A stretch of DNA of 64,000 nucleotides from Thermofilum uzonense (lineage in GTDB: Archaea; Thermoproteota; Thermoprotei; Thermofilales; Thermofilaceae), in contig NZ_CP009961.1 of NCBI RefSeq assembly GCF_000993805.1, forward strand, positions 924,714 through 988,713, given 5' to 3'. The notes under the pieces are model-generated. The model did not search any database, had not been told where the DNA came from, and saw only the letters and a program-made list of their open reading frames with translations. A program made the translations under genes and the position numbers. Below, piece by piece: positions 25,867-33,975 of this stretch (position 1 is the first letter of the stretch; each line of letters begins with the position of its first letter).

Positions 25867-26766
25867 CTATTGATATGACAGGGTGTACCGTACAAGCTTG
25901 TTAAGAACGTCCGTTCTTGTCACTATTCCTACAGGTCTCTCTAATTCATCCACCACGACTGCTCTTCCCGTTTTTCTCGAGGCAAGAATTTTCATGAGAT
26001 CCATTATGTCAGCCCCAGTTCCCACCCTTGGAACGTTCGTCTCCATGAAGTCTTCCACCTTTCCTTTATAATCACGCCTGAGATAAGCCTTGACGACATG
26101 CGATGCACTTATAATTCCGCAGAGCTTCCCGTCATCGTCAACGACCGGTATGGCTCTAATGTCATTAGAGAGTAAAAGATCCCCTACAGCAGTAAGGTCT
26201 ACACTTCTCTTGACGACCACAGGGCTAGGCGTCATCACCTCGCCTGCAGTGGCTTTGGGCACCGCTATAAGGGAGTTAACCTCTATTAGTATCTCGTGTC
26301 GCTTGTAATCCACTTTCAAAACATATCCATCAATTATTAGTCTGGTTCTGGGCGTAGGGCCGAGTTTGACGTGAGCGCCCTCCCTCAACTGGTTTATGCT
26401 GCCAAACACCTTGAGAACAGCCTTAACTCCAGCGGGATCCGCTAGTCCAAGGATGTCGAGCTCTAGGGCATAGATTCGCGAGGGATGAGAGTCAATAACT
26501 ATTGGTGTAGGCTCAATAAAATTCTCCAAGTATTGGGGGGACCTTGCTATTTCAATACCCTTAACCGTTGGGAGATAACCTCCACCCGGTCCCGTCCTAG
26601 CTTCAATGAGTCCCATCGCTTTAAGAGCTAATATAGAGTTTCTTACAGTTCCCTCACTCTTCCCAAGGTGCGTAGCTATCTCACTACTCGTAACGGGACG
26701 TTGAAGAGAGTCAAATAGTGTGACCACCGCAACTAGTAGCTCGTAAAGAGTACTCGAAAGAGACAT
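25867..26766 (-). CDS. HTH-CBS domain transcription regulator
   Basis: 299 residues. Residues 1-70 form a winged helix (VTSSEIATHLGKSEGTVRN, then GLIEARTGPGGGYLPT wing). A middle SpoVT/KOW-like beta segment follows, then two CBS domains at about 185-295: MTPSPVVVKRSVDLTAVGDLL with AIPVVDDDGKLCGIISA, and RVGTGADIMDLMKILAS with AVVVDELERPVGIVTRTD. CBS pairs bind adenosyl compounds, so it may sense a nucleotide or cofactor. It sits directly upstream of the ECF operon on the same strand, 97 bases away, and may control it; that link is inference. Confidence 0.85.
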   Translation of the reverse strand: MSLSSTLYELLVAVVTLFDSLQRPVTSSEIATHLGKSEGTVRNSILALKAMGLIEARTGPGGGYLPTVKGIEIARSPQYLENFIEPTPIVIDSHPSRIYALELDILGLADPAGVKAVLKVFGSINQLREGAHVKLGPTPRTRLIIDGYVLKVDYKRHEILIEVNSLIAVPKATAGEVMTPSPVVVKRSVDLTAVGDLLLSNDIRAIPVVDDDGKLCGIISASHVVKAYLRRDYKGKVEDFMETNVPRVGTGADIMDLMKILASRKTGRAVVVDELERPVGIVTRTDVLNKLVRYTLSYQ

Positions 26767-27275
26767 ATTTAGTGTTATTATTATAAGGTATTAATCTTTA
26801 ACTCGTCGAATAAAGCTTCGTCATTTACTTAAAAATTAAAGCGGTTACCCTTTCACTGTTAACTCAGGAGATCAAAGGTAAACTTTACCCGGTTAAAAAA
26901 TGCTCAACAAGCTTCATAGCGTCTCTAAAGCTTAATTAGTACGTGTAGAGACCCCTCTCCTCCAATCACACAAGCCTAGGGTTTCTTCGTCTCCTGCACC
27001 CTGTCAAGGAGATACCTCTCAGAGGAGATTCGGGTGTGCTTAGAGCAATGTACATCTACCTTATGATCACACATCCTTTGCCCTCCATGCATACGTGTTC
27101 ATCCATCAGCTTTTCAAGGGTCTGGAGCTTTACTCCTTTTCCTACACTATACGTGTAGTATTGGAGGAGGACGGTACTATATCCCGGATAGGATTTATGT
27201 TTTCATAATTATATGGGAGGCGTAGGGTTTTAATATGAGTGATAGGTCTGTGAGGATCCTAAAGAAAGATGCCTC
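26767..27275 (+). other. Gene-poor stretch with relics
   Basis: About 510 bases without a complete gene. The minus strand keeps a start-less open frame at about 27,056-27,190 ending in VGKGVKLQTLEKLMDEH and CMEGKGCVIIR, protein-like but lacking a start codon. Two inverted repeats are visible: GTCTCTA/TAGAGAC at 26,921-26,952 and CTACAC-TATAC-GTGTAG at 27,142-27,158. The region looks like decayed sequence between the regulator gene and tRNA-Tyr. Confidence 0.5.
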
Positions 27276-27390
27276 TTATTCCTCGAGGAGGCCATCGATC
27301 CTGGCTGAGAGTTCTTCTAGCTCTCTGAGCATCGCGTCTATGCTGTCGAGTGCGCTCCTTTGGTCTGGCAGGATTTCAGCGTAGGCCCTT
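27276..27390 (-). pseudogene. C-terminal fragment of a coiled-coil protein family
   Basis: The last ~38 codons (VRAYAEILPDQRSALDSI followed by DAMLRELEELSARIDGLLEE) closely match the C-terminus of the gene at 62,186-62,648 (DAMLRELEELKSRIEGLLEE), and the DNA is also visibly alike. Upstream of VRAYAE the open frame continues to 27,518 but has no similarity to the other copy and looks non-coding. So this is a truncated 3' remnant of a second copy of that family, 35 kb away. Confidence 0.7.
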
Positions 27391-27548
27391 ACTGGAAAGA
27401 AAGGCAAGATATGACCGACAGAGGCAAAAGGAATAAAACAATAACCCCTCATGGGGGTAACCCGGGAGCCCGACTCAGTGGCGCAGGGCAGCTGTGTTTC
27501 CCCAGAAAAATTTTTCAAAACGTGTAATTGTGGTTAATTGCGAGGATT

Positions 27549-27905
27549 ATGACGCTCGCAAGAGTACGCTATTTGCAAAAACAACTAATCAAAAGGTATG
27601 GAATTATAGGAAAAGTGGCTTCAAGGTACCTAGAGGCCGGGTTAAGTGTCCGTATACGGCATCCGACAAGACTGGGGGACGCCCATATAATAGTTCAAGG
27701 AAACGGCAACAGGCTTGTAGTAGAGGTGTACACGAGTCCAAAGCCCTTACATCCAAGAGACGTACAGGCTGTAGCTGAGAAGGCTAAACTGCTTAATTCG
27801 AAGCCAGTAATCGTAATTTATAGCGGGGGAAGGTTGAAGAGTAGAGTAACCAAGGAAGCGTTGGAGGAGGCAACAAGACTACAAGTGAAGATTAAGAGAG
27901 TCTAG
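27549..27905 (+). CDS. Restriction-endonuclease-like small protein
   Basis: About 118 residues. ATG at 27,549 with GCGAGG 4 bases before it; a longer frame from 27,528 has no better start. After two N-terminal helices there is RIRHPTRLGDAHIIVQG, then RLVVEVYTSPKPLHPRDVQ and KPVIVIYSGGRLKS, a strand order like PD-(D/E)xK nucleases (GD, then ExK). The position of the catalytic lysine is tyrosine (EVY), so it may be inactive or use another residue. Function is not established. Confidence 0.6.
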   Translation: MTLARVRYLQKQLIKRYGIIGKVASRYLEAGLSVRIRHPTRLGDAHIIVQGNGNRLVVEVYTSPKPLHPRDVQAVAEKAKLLNSKPVIVIYSGGRLKSRVTKEALEEATRLQVKIKRV

Positions 27906-27935
27906 TTACTGAAAGGCTTCACATCTAGCGAAATG

Positions 27936-27945
27936 TTCATAAAAC
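27936..27945 (+). promoter_or_regulatory. TATA box of tRNA-Tyr
   Basis: TTCATAAAAC, centred about 27 bases before the first base of the tRNA acceptor stem at 27,968, the usual archaeal spacing. Confidence 0.5.
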
Positions 27946-27967
27946 CGTTAAGTTGTTTTTATTTTGT

Positions 27968-28124
27968 CCCCGGGTAGCGTAGCGGTATCGCGGCCGGCTG
28001 TAGCTCGAAGCGCACGGCGAGAGGGGTAAATCCCTGCTGTGAAGCCGTGTCAGCCGGCTGGAAACCGGCAACGCGTCTAAGACGCGCCGGAGGGTCCCGG
28101 GTTCAAGTCCCGGCCCGGGGACCA
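27968..28124 (+). tRNA. tRNA-Tyr (GUA), two introns, CCA encoded
   Basis: Acceptor CCCCGGG pairs with CCCGGGG, followed by A73 and an encoded CCA; the C1-G72 pair is the archaeal tRNA-Tyr identity mark. T arm is CCGGG-TTCAAGT-CCCGG. Exon 1 runs through GCCGG-CTGTAG (anticodon GTA). Intron 1 (about 28,004-28,063, 60 nt, after position 37) contains hairpins CACGGC/GCCGTG and AGGG/CCCT. Exon 2 gives A-CCGGC-A, completing loop CTGTAGA. Intron 2 (about 28,071-28,092, 22 nt, between positions 44 and 45) is a CGCGTC-TAA-GACGCG hairpin flanked by CCGG/CCGG with bulges CAA and AGG, a bulge-helix-bulge-like site; removal leaves the variable loop AGGTC. Confidence 0.85.
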
Positions 28125-28241
28125 TTCTATATCTGGGTGTTCACGTTCTTTGAGTTTAGCAAGGACTCTAAGGATCTTTAATCTTCCTGCAGAAGAATAA
28201 TATTACAAGCCAAGTCATGTCGAAACACATTAATTCCCATC

Positions 28242-29492
28242 ATGAGAATCTATGACTTGATGTATATGAATAATTGGAATGAACGCTTTATTTACGCCAC
28301 GTTCGATGAAATAAAGGAGGGTTTGACGACGGACGTGTATTTCACGCGTACCAGAAGAATTCTTGAAAAAAACGGCCTTATAGACGCTGTTGTTCATATG
28401 GAAGTAACTGCCAGCAAACTTCCCGAGAGCTATAGATGGGGCGTCTTCGCGGGTTTACGCGAAGTTATAAAGCTCCTGAAAGGACGAAAAATAACTCTGC
28501 GGTCTTTGCCTGAGGGGGAGATCTTCACTGCTAGCGATTTTTCCGGCATCAGGGTTCCCGTGATGACAATAGAGGGCCCTATAGGTGAATTCCTAGAACT
28601 TGAAACACCTCTACTAGGCTTCCTCGCCTCGGCCTCAGGCATAACCACTAAAGCAGCCCGAGTGAAAAAAGCAGCTGGAGAGAAAATCGTTCTTTCCTTC
28701 GGAGCTAGACGCCAGCATCCAGCTCTAGCCCCCTTCATCGAGTTTTATGCATATATTGGTGGCGCTGACGGGGTTTCTGCTGTTCTTGGGGCCCAAGCCC
28801 TGGGTATAAGGGCCACGGGAACGATGCCTCATAGCTTGATGATACTCTTCAGAGCTTATAAAGGAGATCACACGTTGGCATGGATAGCGTTCGACGAGAT
28901 TATCGAAAAGGATGTTCCTAGAATTGTCCTAGCTGACACCTTTTTCGATGAAGTAGAGGAGTCGATGCTAGCCGCGGACATTCTAGGAGAAAAACTCTAT
29001 GGTGTTAGACTTGACACTCCGGGGAGCCGACGGGGGAATTTTGAAGATATCATAAGAGAAGTTAAGTGGAAGCTCAAAGCTAGAGGATTTAAGGATATAA
29101 AAGTCATTGTATCGGGAGGCATTGACGAAGAGAGGATTCCCGCGTTAGTAAAAGCTGGTGCTGATGGTTTTGGCGTAGGGGCATCCATATCAACTGCTCC
29201 TCCCATAGACTTCTCAATGGATATCACAGCTGTGCAGAAGGATGGAAGATGGGTGCCTGTGGCGAAGCGAGGTAAACTCTCGGGAAGAAAGGAGGTCTAC
29301 AGGTGCAACAACTGTCTTATCGATGTAGTCACACTGGAGGGGGGTGAGCCTCCTAAATGCCCAAAGTGTGGAGGAGAAATGAGGCCTCTTCTTGAAACAT
29401 ATATCAAAGAGGGCGTAGTGATTAAGGAGCCTCCACCGGCTGAAGAGGTAAGAAAAAGAGTCTTAGCATCAATCCAGAAGCTTGAACTTTAA
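28242..29492 (+). CDS. Nicotinate phosphoribosyltransferase
   Basis: 416 residues of the NAPRTase family: ITTKAARVKKAAGEKIV, LSFGARRQHPALAPF, the GIRATGTMPHSLM histidine motif and KVIVSGGIDEERIPALVKAG phosphate-binding barrel end. It makes nicotinate mononucleotide in NAD salvage. A C-terminal zinc ribbon is present (CNNC and CPKCGG, residues ~350-385), as in archaeal short forms. It stands alone after tRNA-Tyr and ends overlapping the convergent DUF123 gene by 4 bases. Confidence 0.92.
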   Translation: MRIYDLMYMNNWNERFIYATFDEIKEGLTTDVYFTRTRRILEKNGLIDAVVHMEVTASKLPESYRWGVFAGLREVIKLLKGRKITLRSLPEGEIFTASDFSGIRVPVMTIEGPIGEFLELETPLLGFLASASGITTKAARVKKAAGEKIVLSFGARRQHPALAPFIEFYAYIGGADGVSAVLGAQALGIRATGTMPHSLMILFRAYKGDHTLAWIAFDEIIEKDVPRIVLADTFFDEVEESMLAADILGEKLYGVRLDTPGSRRGNFEDIIREVKWKLKARGFKDIKVIVSGGIDEERIPALVKAGADGFGVGASISTAPPIDFSMDITAVQKDGRWVPVAKRGKLSGRKEVYRCNNCLIDVVTLEGGEPPKCPKCGGEMRPLLETYIKEGVVIKEPPPAEEVRKRVLASIQKLEL

Positions 29493-29950
29493 GATTCAAA
29501 ATGAACTATTCGAATATCATTCAAAAAACTTTGCTTGAAAGCTTCTCGGACATCATCATAGCATTTGATGATTTCACTATTACATCTTAAAAAGTGTGAG
29601 TAGCACCCCAGCTTGCAGTCAGATGAACCAAAGCCTTTGATGGGATGCGTAAAGCCGAGATCTTCCAAAATGGGAGTTAAAACGCACTCTGGCCCGGGAG
29701 AGCTGGCAAAAACCACTCCAAGTACACGTGCATGGGGGGAAGAGGTTACGTTATCTATGTGCCATCTGATCTTTTTTAGAGGCTTTCTATGTCTGTCTAC
29801 GCGTGCTTTTACTCCTCCAGGTCCTCTAGCAGAGCCTATGTAAACGTAAATCCCAGGCTTCAAACACACATTTTCCCTTTTAAACATAAAATGTATGGGT
29901 TCTTGAACTTTTATTATTAAGGCATAGATTCCTTTTAAAGTTTCATGCAT
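29489..29950 (-). CDS. DUF123 GIY-YIG-type protein
   Basis: About 153 residues from the ATG at 29,950 (MHETLKGIYALIIKV), an upstream ATG at 29,983 being less family-like. Features: LKPGIYVYIGSARGPGG (GIY-YIG-like core with the glycine-rich YIGSA), ARVDRHRKPLKKIRWHID, and conserved cysteines in GPECVLTPILEDLG and GSSDCKLGCYSHF. DUF123 proteins are thought to be nuclease-like but the activity is not known. Convergent with the NAPRTase gene. Confidence 0.85.
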   Translation of the reverse strand: MHETLKGIYALIIKVQEPIHFMFKRENVCLKPGIYVYIGSARGPGGVKARVDRHRKPLKKIRWHIDNVTSSPHARVLGVVFASSPGPECVLTPILEDLGFTHPIKGFGSSDCKLGCYSHFLRCNSEIIKCYDDVREAFKQSFLNDIRIVHFES

Positions 29951-30028
29951 ATTGATGTACACCTCTTTAAATCTATCGTACAATAAATTTATAACTTAAT
30001 TGACATAGTTAAAAGGACAGGTGTAGTT

Positions 30029-31729
30029 GTGGGTAAAGATTGGCCTCTCTCAATCCTTGTGGCCGGCCCCGCGGGAGCAGGTGTCTTTGCAGCAAGCCTA
30101 ATCATAGGACGCGTCTTGTTTAGACATGGAGTCAACGTGTTTATAACTAACGAGTACCCATCCCTTATCCGAGGAGGTAACCAGTGGGCCCTAATTAGAA
30201 GTTCTCCCGATGAATACATATTTTCCCATAGGAGACTTGCCGATATCGTACTCGCGTTAGATAACTACTCGGCAAGAGCGTATATTTCGAAGCTTAGCGA
30301 GAGAGGAATTATTCTTTGTGATGAGAAGGATTGTGGCCAAAACTACAACGAACATATTAGGGCTTTCCCCTTTAGAAAGGTACTTGAAGAGTACAAGGCT
30401 CCTCAAGTCGCATTAAACACATTGGCATCTGGCGTCATTTTTGGTATCCTCGGTGCATCGAAGGATACGGTAAGTGAGGTTATCAGCGAACAGTTCAAGC
30501 ATAGAAAAGAGTACGCTGAACTTAACTTAAAACTCATAAATAAGGGTTACGAGCTTGGCGTAGCTCTTTCAGTGGGCCAGTTCCCACAACTCTCGAAAAA
30601 GGTGGAAGAAAAAAGGAGACTCCTTATAGACGGGAACTCTAGCGTAGCTCTAGGCGCTCTCGCCGGCGGTATGAGCTTCTTCGCCGCATACCCTATGACT
30701 CCCGCCAGCCCAATCCTCCATTTCCTAGCCGAAATTCAACGTGACTACGGAATCGTGGTTTTTCAGCCAGAGAGCGAGCTTGCAGCCATAAACATGGCTA
30801 TAGGAGCCGCCTATGCTGGCGCTAGAGCGATGGTCGCCACGAGTGGCGGGGGGTTCTCACTCATGGTTGAGGCGCTTGGTCAAGCAGCAATGACCGAGAC
30901 ACCTATAGTGATAGTAGAGGTGCAGAGACCTGGACCCTCGACGGGGCTACCTACCCATACGGCGCAGGGCGATTTGAGGTTCGTCATACATGCTTCTCAA
31001 GGAGAGTTTCCGCGTGTAGTTTTAGCTCCAGGTGATCCTGGCGAAGCCTTCACATTGAGCTTTAAAGCCATGGAGATAGCGTGGAGGTATCAAGTGCCCG
31101 TTATTCTTCTCTCTGATAAATTCCTCGCTGAGAGTTACTGGAGCATCGACGAGTTCCCGTCTCTAACGCCCAGCCCAGGCTCCGTTATACGCGGAGAGTA
31201 TCAGGGAGATTATGCTAGATACAGGATAACCGAGGATGGAGTGTCACCCATGGCACTACCTGGGACGAAGAATGCTCTTGTGTACGCTAACAGCAGCGAG
31301 CACGACGAGTATGGTGGAGGAACCATCGATCCCCAGATGGTGAGATCAATGAATGAGAAAAGGTTTAGGAAATATGAAAGCCTAAAAAGCATAGCTGAGA
31401 AAGAGGGAGTAAAAACGTATGGTAAAGGGGACAAGATTATAGTTACCTGGGGTTCTACGAAGATGCCTATACTTGAAGCCCTTAAGAGCCTTAAAGATAT
31501 CCGGGTTGTACAGGTTCTCTGGCTTGAGCCTTTCCCTGAAGAGGCGCTACGTAAGGAGCTAGCTGGATCACAATTCGTGGTAATCGAGAACAACATGACA
31601 GGTCAACTTGTATCTGTTATACGGGAAAAATTGCTCGTCAAGCCTCATGGATTCCTTGGAAAATACGACGGCAGGCCTTTCGACCCAGAGGAAATAGAAA
31701 GTTATATTGCTTCATTGGGGTGGGTATAA
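30029..31729 (+). CDS. korA: 2-oxoacid:ferredoxin oxidoreductase, fused gamma-alpha subunit
   Basis: 566 residues. The N-terminal ~190 residues are the gamma domain (GPAGAGVFAASLIIGRVLF, GGNQWALIRSS); the alpha (pyrimidine-binding) domain follows with FFAAYPMTPASPILHFLAE, QPESELAAINMAIGAAYAGA and ATSGGGFSLMVEALG; the C-terminal transketolase-like domain has IIVTWGSTKMPILEAL. Starts at GTG 30,029 after GGACAGGTG. With the beta subunit, 1 base downstream, it would oxidise a 2-oxoacid (2-oxoglutarate or pyruvate type) to acyl-CoA and reduce ferredoxin in fermentative metabolism. Confidence 0.92.
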   Translation: MGKDWPLSILVAGPAGAGVFAASLIIGRVLFRHGVNVFITNEYPSLIRGGNQWALIRSSPDEYIFSHRRLADIVLALDNYSARAYISKLSERGIILCDEKDCGQNYNEHIRAFPFRKVLEEYKAPQVALNTLASGVIFGILGASKDTVSEVISEQFKHRKEYAELNLKLINKGYELGVALSVGQFPQLSKKVEEKRRLLIDGNSSVALGALAGGMSFFAAYPMTPASPILHFLAEIQRDYGIVVFQPESELAAINMAIGAAYAGARAMVATSGGGFSLMVEALGQAAMTETPIVIVEVQRPGPSTGLPTHTAQGDLRFVIHASQGEFPRVVLAPGDPGEAFTLSFKAMEIAWRYQVPVILLSDKFLAESYWSIDEFPSLTPSPGSVIRGEYQGDYARYRITEDGVSPMALPGTKNALVYANSSEHDEYGGGTIDPQMVRSMNEKRFRKYESLKSIAEKEGVKTYGKGDKIIVTWGSTKMPILEALKSLKDIRVVQVLWLEPFPEEALRKELAGSQFVVIENNMTGQLVSVIREKLLVKPHGFLGKYDGRPFDPEEIESYIASLGWV

Positions 31730-32578
31730 ATGGATATCACGACGTATGATTCTGGGAGGAGGCCGGTTTGGTGCCCAGGCTGCGGGAACTACGGAATATT
31801 GCTAGCTTTAAGGAAGGCGTTAGCGGAGTTAAAACTAGCCCCCGAAGAGGTCGTCATAGTCACCGGAATCGGGTGTCACGGACGAATCAGTGACTACATG
31901 AAGACAAATGCTTTCCACACGATTCATGGAAGAGTACTGCCTCTCGCTACGGGCATAAAGCTAGCAAACCCCAAGCTGACTGTGATAGCTCACTCGGGAG
32001 ACGGGGACGCTTACGCCATTGGGATGGGCCATCTTCCCCATGCTGCCCGTCGGAACATTGACATAACACTTATAGTCCACAATAACATGGTGTTTGGTCT
32101 TACTACCGGACAAGTCACTCCTACTACCCCGATAGGTGTCAAAACAAAGTCTACTCCTTTTGGAAACTTTGAGAAGCCGATCAACCCTCTATTGCTAGCC
32201 CTGGCTAGTGGGGCAACTTTTGTAGCTAGAGGGTTCAGCGCTGAAATAGATCATCTAAAGGAGATAATAAAGGAGGGCATCAGTCACCGGGGCTTTGCCT
32301 TTATTGATGTACTCCAGCCGTGCGTCACCTTCTTTAACACCTATACGGTTTTGCGTGAAAGAGTGTATAAGCTTGAGGAGTCCGGACATGACCCCTCAAA
32401 TCTCGAGGAGGCGTTCAGACTAGCAATGCAGAATGATAAGAGAATTCCGATAGGCGTCTTTTATAAGAGGGAAGAGCCTACACTTGAAGACACTTTCAAG
32501 CATGCTATGAACCCACCTCCAGCCGAGAGATTGCCCGTAAAGGTAGACCTTTCCAAGGCTTTAACAAGGTTTAGATGA
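31730..32578 (+). CDS. korB: 2-oxoacid:ferredoxin oxidoreductase beta subunit
   Basis: 282 residues. CPGCGNYGILLAL and GIGCHG supply cysteines of the [4Fe-4S] cluster, with a further cysteine in VLQPCVTFFNTY; the thiamine diphosphate motif is GDGDAYAIGMGHL through HNNMVFGLTTGQ. It begins one base after the alpha-gamma gene, so the two form one transcription unit. No separate delta ferredoxin gene is present nearby, as is common in crenarchaeal two-subunit enzymes. Confidence 0.93.
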   Translation: MDITTYDSGRRPVWCPGCGNYGILLALRKALAELKLAPEEVVIVTGIGCHGRISDYMKTNAFHTIHGRVLPLATGIKLANPKLTVIAHSGDGDAYAIGMGHLPHAARRNIDITLIVHNNMVFGLTTGQVTPTTPIGVKTKSTPFGNFEKPINPLLLALASGATFVARGFSAEIDHLKEIIKEGISHRGFAFIDVLQPCVTFFNTYTVLRERVYKLEESGHDPSNLEEAFRLAMQNDKRIPIGVFYKREEPTLEDTFKHAMNPPPAERLPVKVDLSKALTRFR

Positions 32579-32581
32579 TTT

Positions 32582-33286
32582 TTAGACGGGTAAGGGTTCG
32601 ACCCTTGGTATAACCTTTTCTATTACAAATTGACGAAACTCGTCCTCGTCCAGCTTGCTGAAAGCGAGAATAAGACCCCCTACAGATGCCCCAAGTAATC
32701 CTTTTTCAGTCTTAAACACCACGTATTTTTCCTGGCCAACCTGCATATACCTCTTCAAAAGAGTGGATTGCGATAAGGCTTTACCGTATAAAACTACCGT
32801 GTCGACACCAGCCACTTCTCGTAGCCCCGTGAAGATAACCTGTCTGGGCTCAGCATCTACCATGTATAATTCTCGAAGCCTTTGTGGTGGAAGGTAGACC
32901 GGCATGATCCCATCGGGACGCTCAAAGAGCGCTTGTGAAAAAGTTGATGACACTCTCATGCCGTTCCGCTTCCCTGAGGCAACAAGCAGGAATATTCCTT
33001 GCCGTAACCAAGTGAAGTGGAAATTTATCCGAATGTAGCGTGGAAGTTTTACGGATTCGCTGTCAAGACTTAGAGAGTGTGGCGTTACCTCCTCATATAC
33101 CCCTGAAACCTCACTCTCCCCACCTTCAAGTTCGACAACCCTCACCCCCAGGGTGAATTTACGCCCAAATGCTTCTAGGCTCCCTCTGGCAAGAGAAAAT
33201 CCCTTCAATTTATCGTAGACGTCTTTACTACTTATATTCTCGCGAACCTCAAAAACAGTAATCGCTTTAGGCAAGGCGCCCCCCAA
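32582..33286 (-). CDS. Uncharacterised protein
   Basis: 234 residues, no domain I recognise. An N-terminal alpha/beta half contains LKGFSLARGSLEAFGRKF and YIRINFHFTWLRQGIFLLVA; the second half has LPPQRLRELYMVDAE, TVVLYGKALSQSTLLKRYM and GLLGASVGGLILAFSKLDE. No signal peptide or transmembrane helix, so cytoplasmic. Codon use looks like that of neighbours. It is convergent with korB (3 bases apart) and divergent from the Cas4-like gene, sharing a ~50-base promoter region. Confidence 0.7.
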   Translation of the reverse strand: MGGALPKAITVFEVRENISSKDVYDKLKGFSLARGSLEAFGRKFTLGVRVVELEGGESEVSGVYEEVTPHSLSLDSESVKLPRYIRINFHFTWLRQGIFLLVASGKRNGMRVSSTFSQALFERPDGIMPVYLPPQRLRELYMVDAEPRQVIFTGLREVAGVDTVVLYGKALSQSTLLKRYMQVGQEKYVVFKTEKGLLGASVGGLILAFSKLDEDEFRQFVIEKVIPRVEPLPV

Positions 33287-33339
33287 TTTTTGTCACAAAT
33301 CTTTATTTATTATACTAAACGTTTAATATCATCCGTGAT

Positions 33340-33975
33340 ATGTCCTTAACTCCACAAGATGTCGAAAGAATAGTGTTTCGCTCTCTTAGAACGGCCTATG
33401 AAAAAGACAGAGGCTCGTGGACCGCACCTCCTAACGTGATCTACGTTACTGAGGTTACCGGTTGCCTTCTCCGCTCCTGGTACATGAGGACAATGGCAGG
33501 GCCAATATCTGACGAGAAAATAGTAATACTTCTTTTAGGGGATGATGTCCACTATCTAATTAACAGTCAGTTTCCTCTTGGAGAAGGCGAGAAAAGTTTC
33601 GAGAGAGAATACAAAGGAGTAACTATAAAGGGACGTGTTGATAGGATAGCCGGAGAACTGATTTTTGAGTTTAAGACGGCCAGCAATATCCCGCGCGAAC
33701 CGCGTGAACATCATGTTGATCAAATGCAGCTTTACTTCTGGCTAGCAGAGAAAAACAAGGGTTTCCTAGTATACGTGTCGAAGACGACAGGTCAAGTTAA
33801 AGCATTCCCGATTATACGTGATGAGCAGAGAATACAGACACTCTTAGAGAGAGCAGAGAGCCTCAGTAACTCACTTAGACTAGCTGTTCCTCCGGCCCCC
33901 GAGAAAGGATGGCTATGCGAGTATTGTGAATTTAGGGATCGCTGTATCGGCTTTAGAGAGGAAGGCCCACCTTAG
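33340..33975 (+). CDS. Stand-alone Cas4-like RecB-family nuclease
   Basis: 211 residues. The PD-(D/E)xK core is seen as KGRVDRIAG, then LIFEFKTAS, then HVDQMQLYFWLAEK (QxxxY motif). Four conserved cysteines that hold a [4Fe-4S] cluster in Cas4 are present: one in TEVTGCLLRSWY and three in LCEYCEFRDRC. No CRISPR array or other cas genes are visible in the window, so this is an orphan Cas4-type exonuclease. Its 3' end overlaps the NucS gene convergently by 23 bases; a role in DNA repair is plausible but not shown. Confidence 0.88.
   Translation: MSLTPQDVERIVFRSLRTAYEKDRGSWTAPPNVIYVTEVTGCLLRSWYMRTMAGPISDEKIVILLLGDDVHYLINSQFPLGEGEKSFEREYKGVTIKGRVDRIAGELIFEFKTASNIPREPREHHVDQMQLYFWLAEKNKGFLVYVSKTTGQVKAFPIIRDEQRIQTLLERAESLSNSLRLAVPPAPEKGWLCEYCEFRDRCIGFREEGPP

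Noticed and set aside
27968-28124. Reading the tRNA as tRNA-Ser(GGA) with a long variable arm
   Set aside because: C1-G72 and A73 fit archaeal Tyr, not Ser (G1, G73); the CTGTAGA loop and AGGTC variable loop appear exactly once the two introns are removed.
33340-33975. CRISPR-Cas locus around the Cas4-like gene
   Set aside because: No regularly spaced repeats and no other cas genes on either side.
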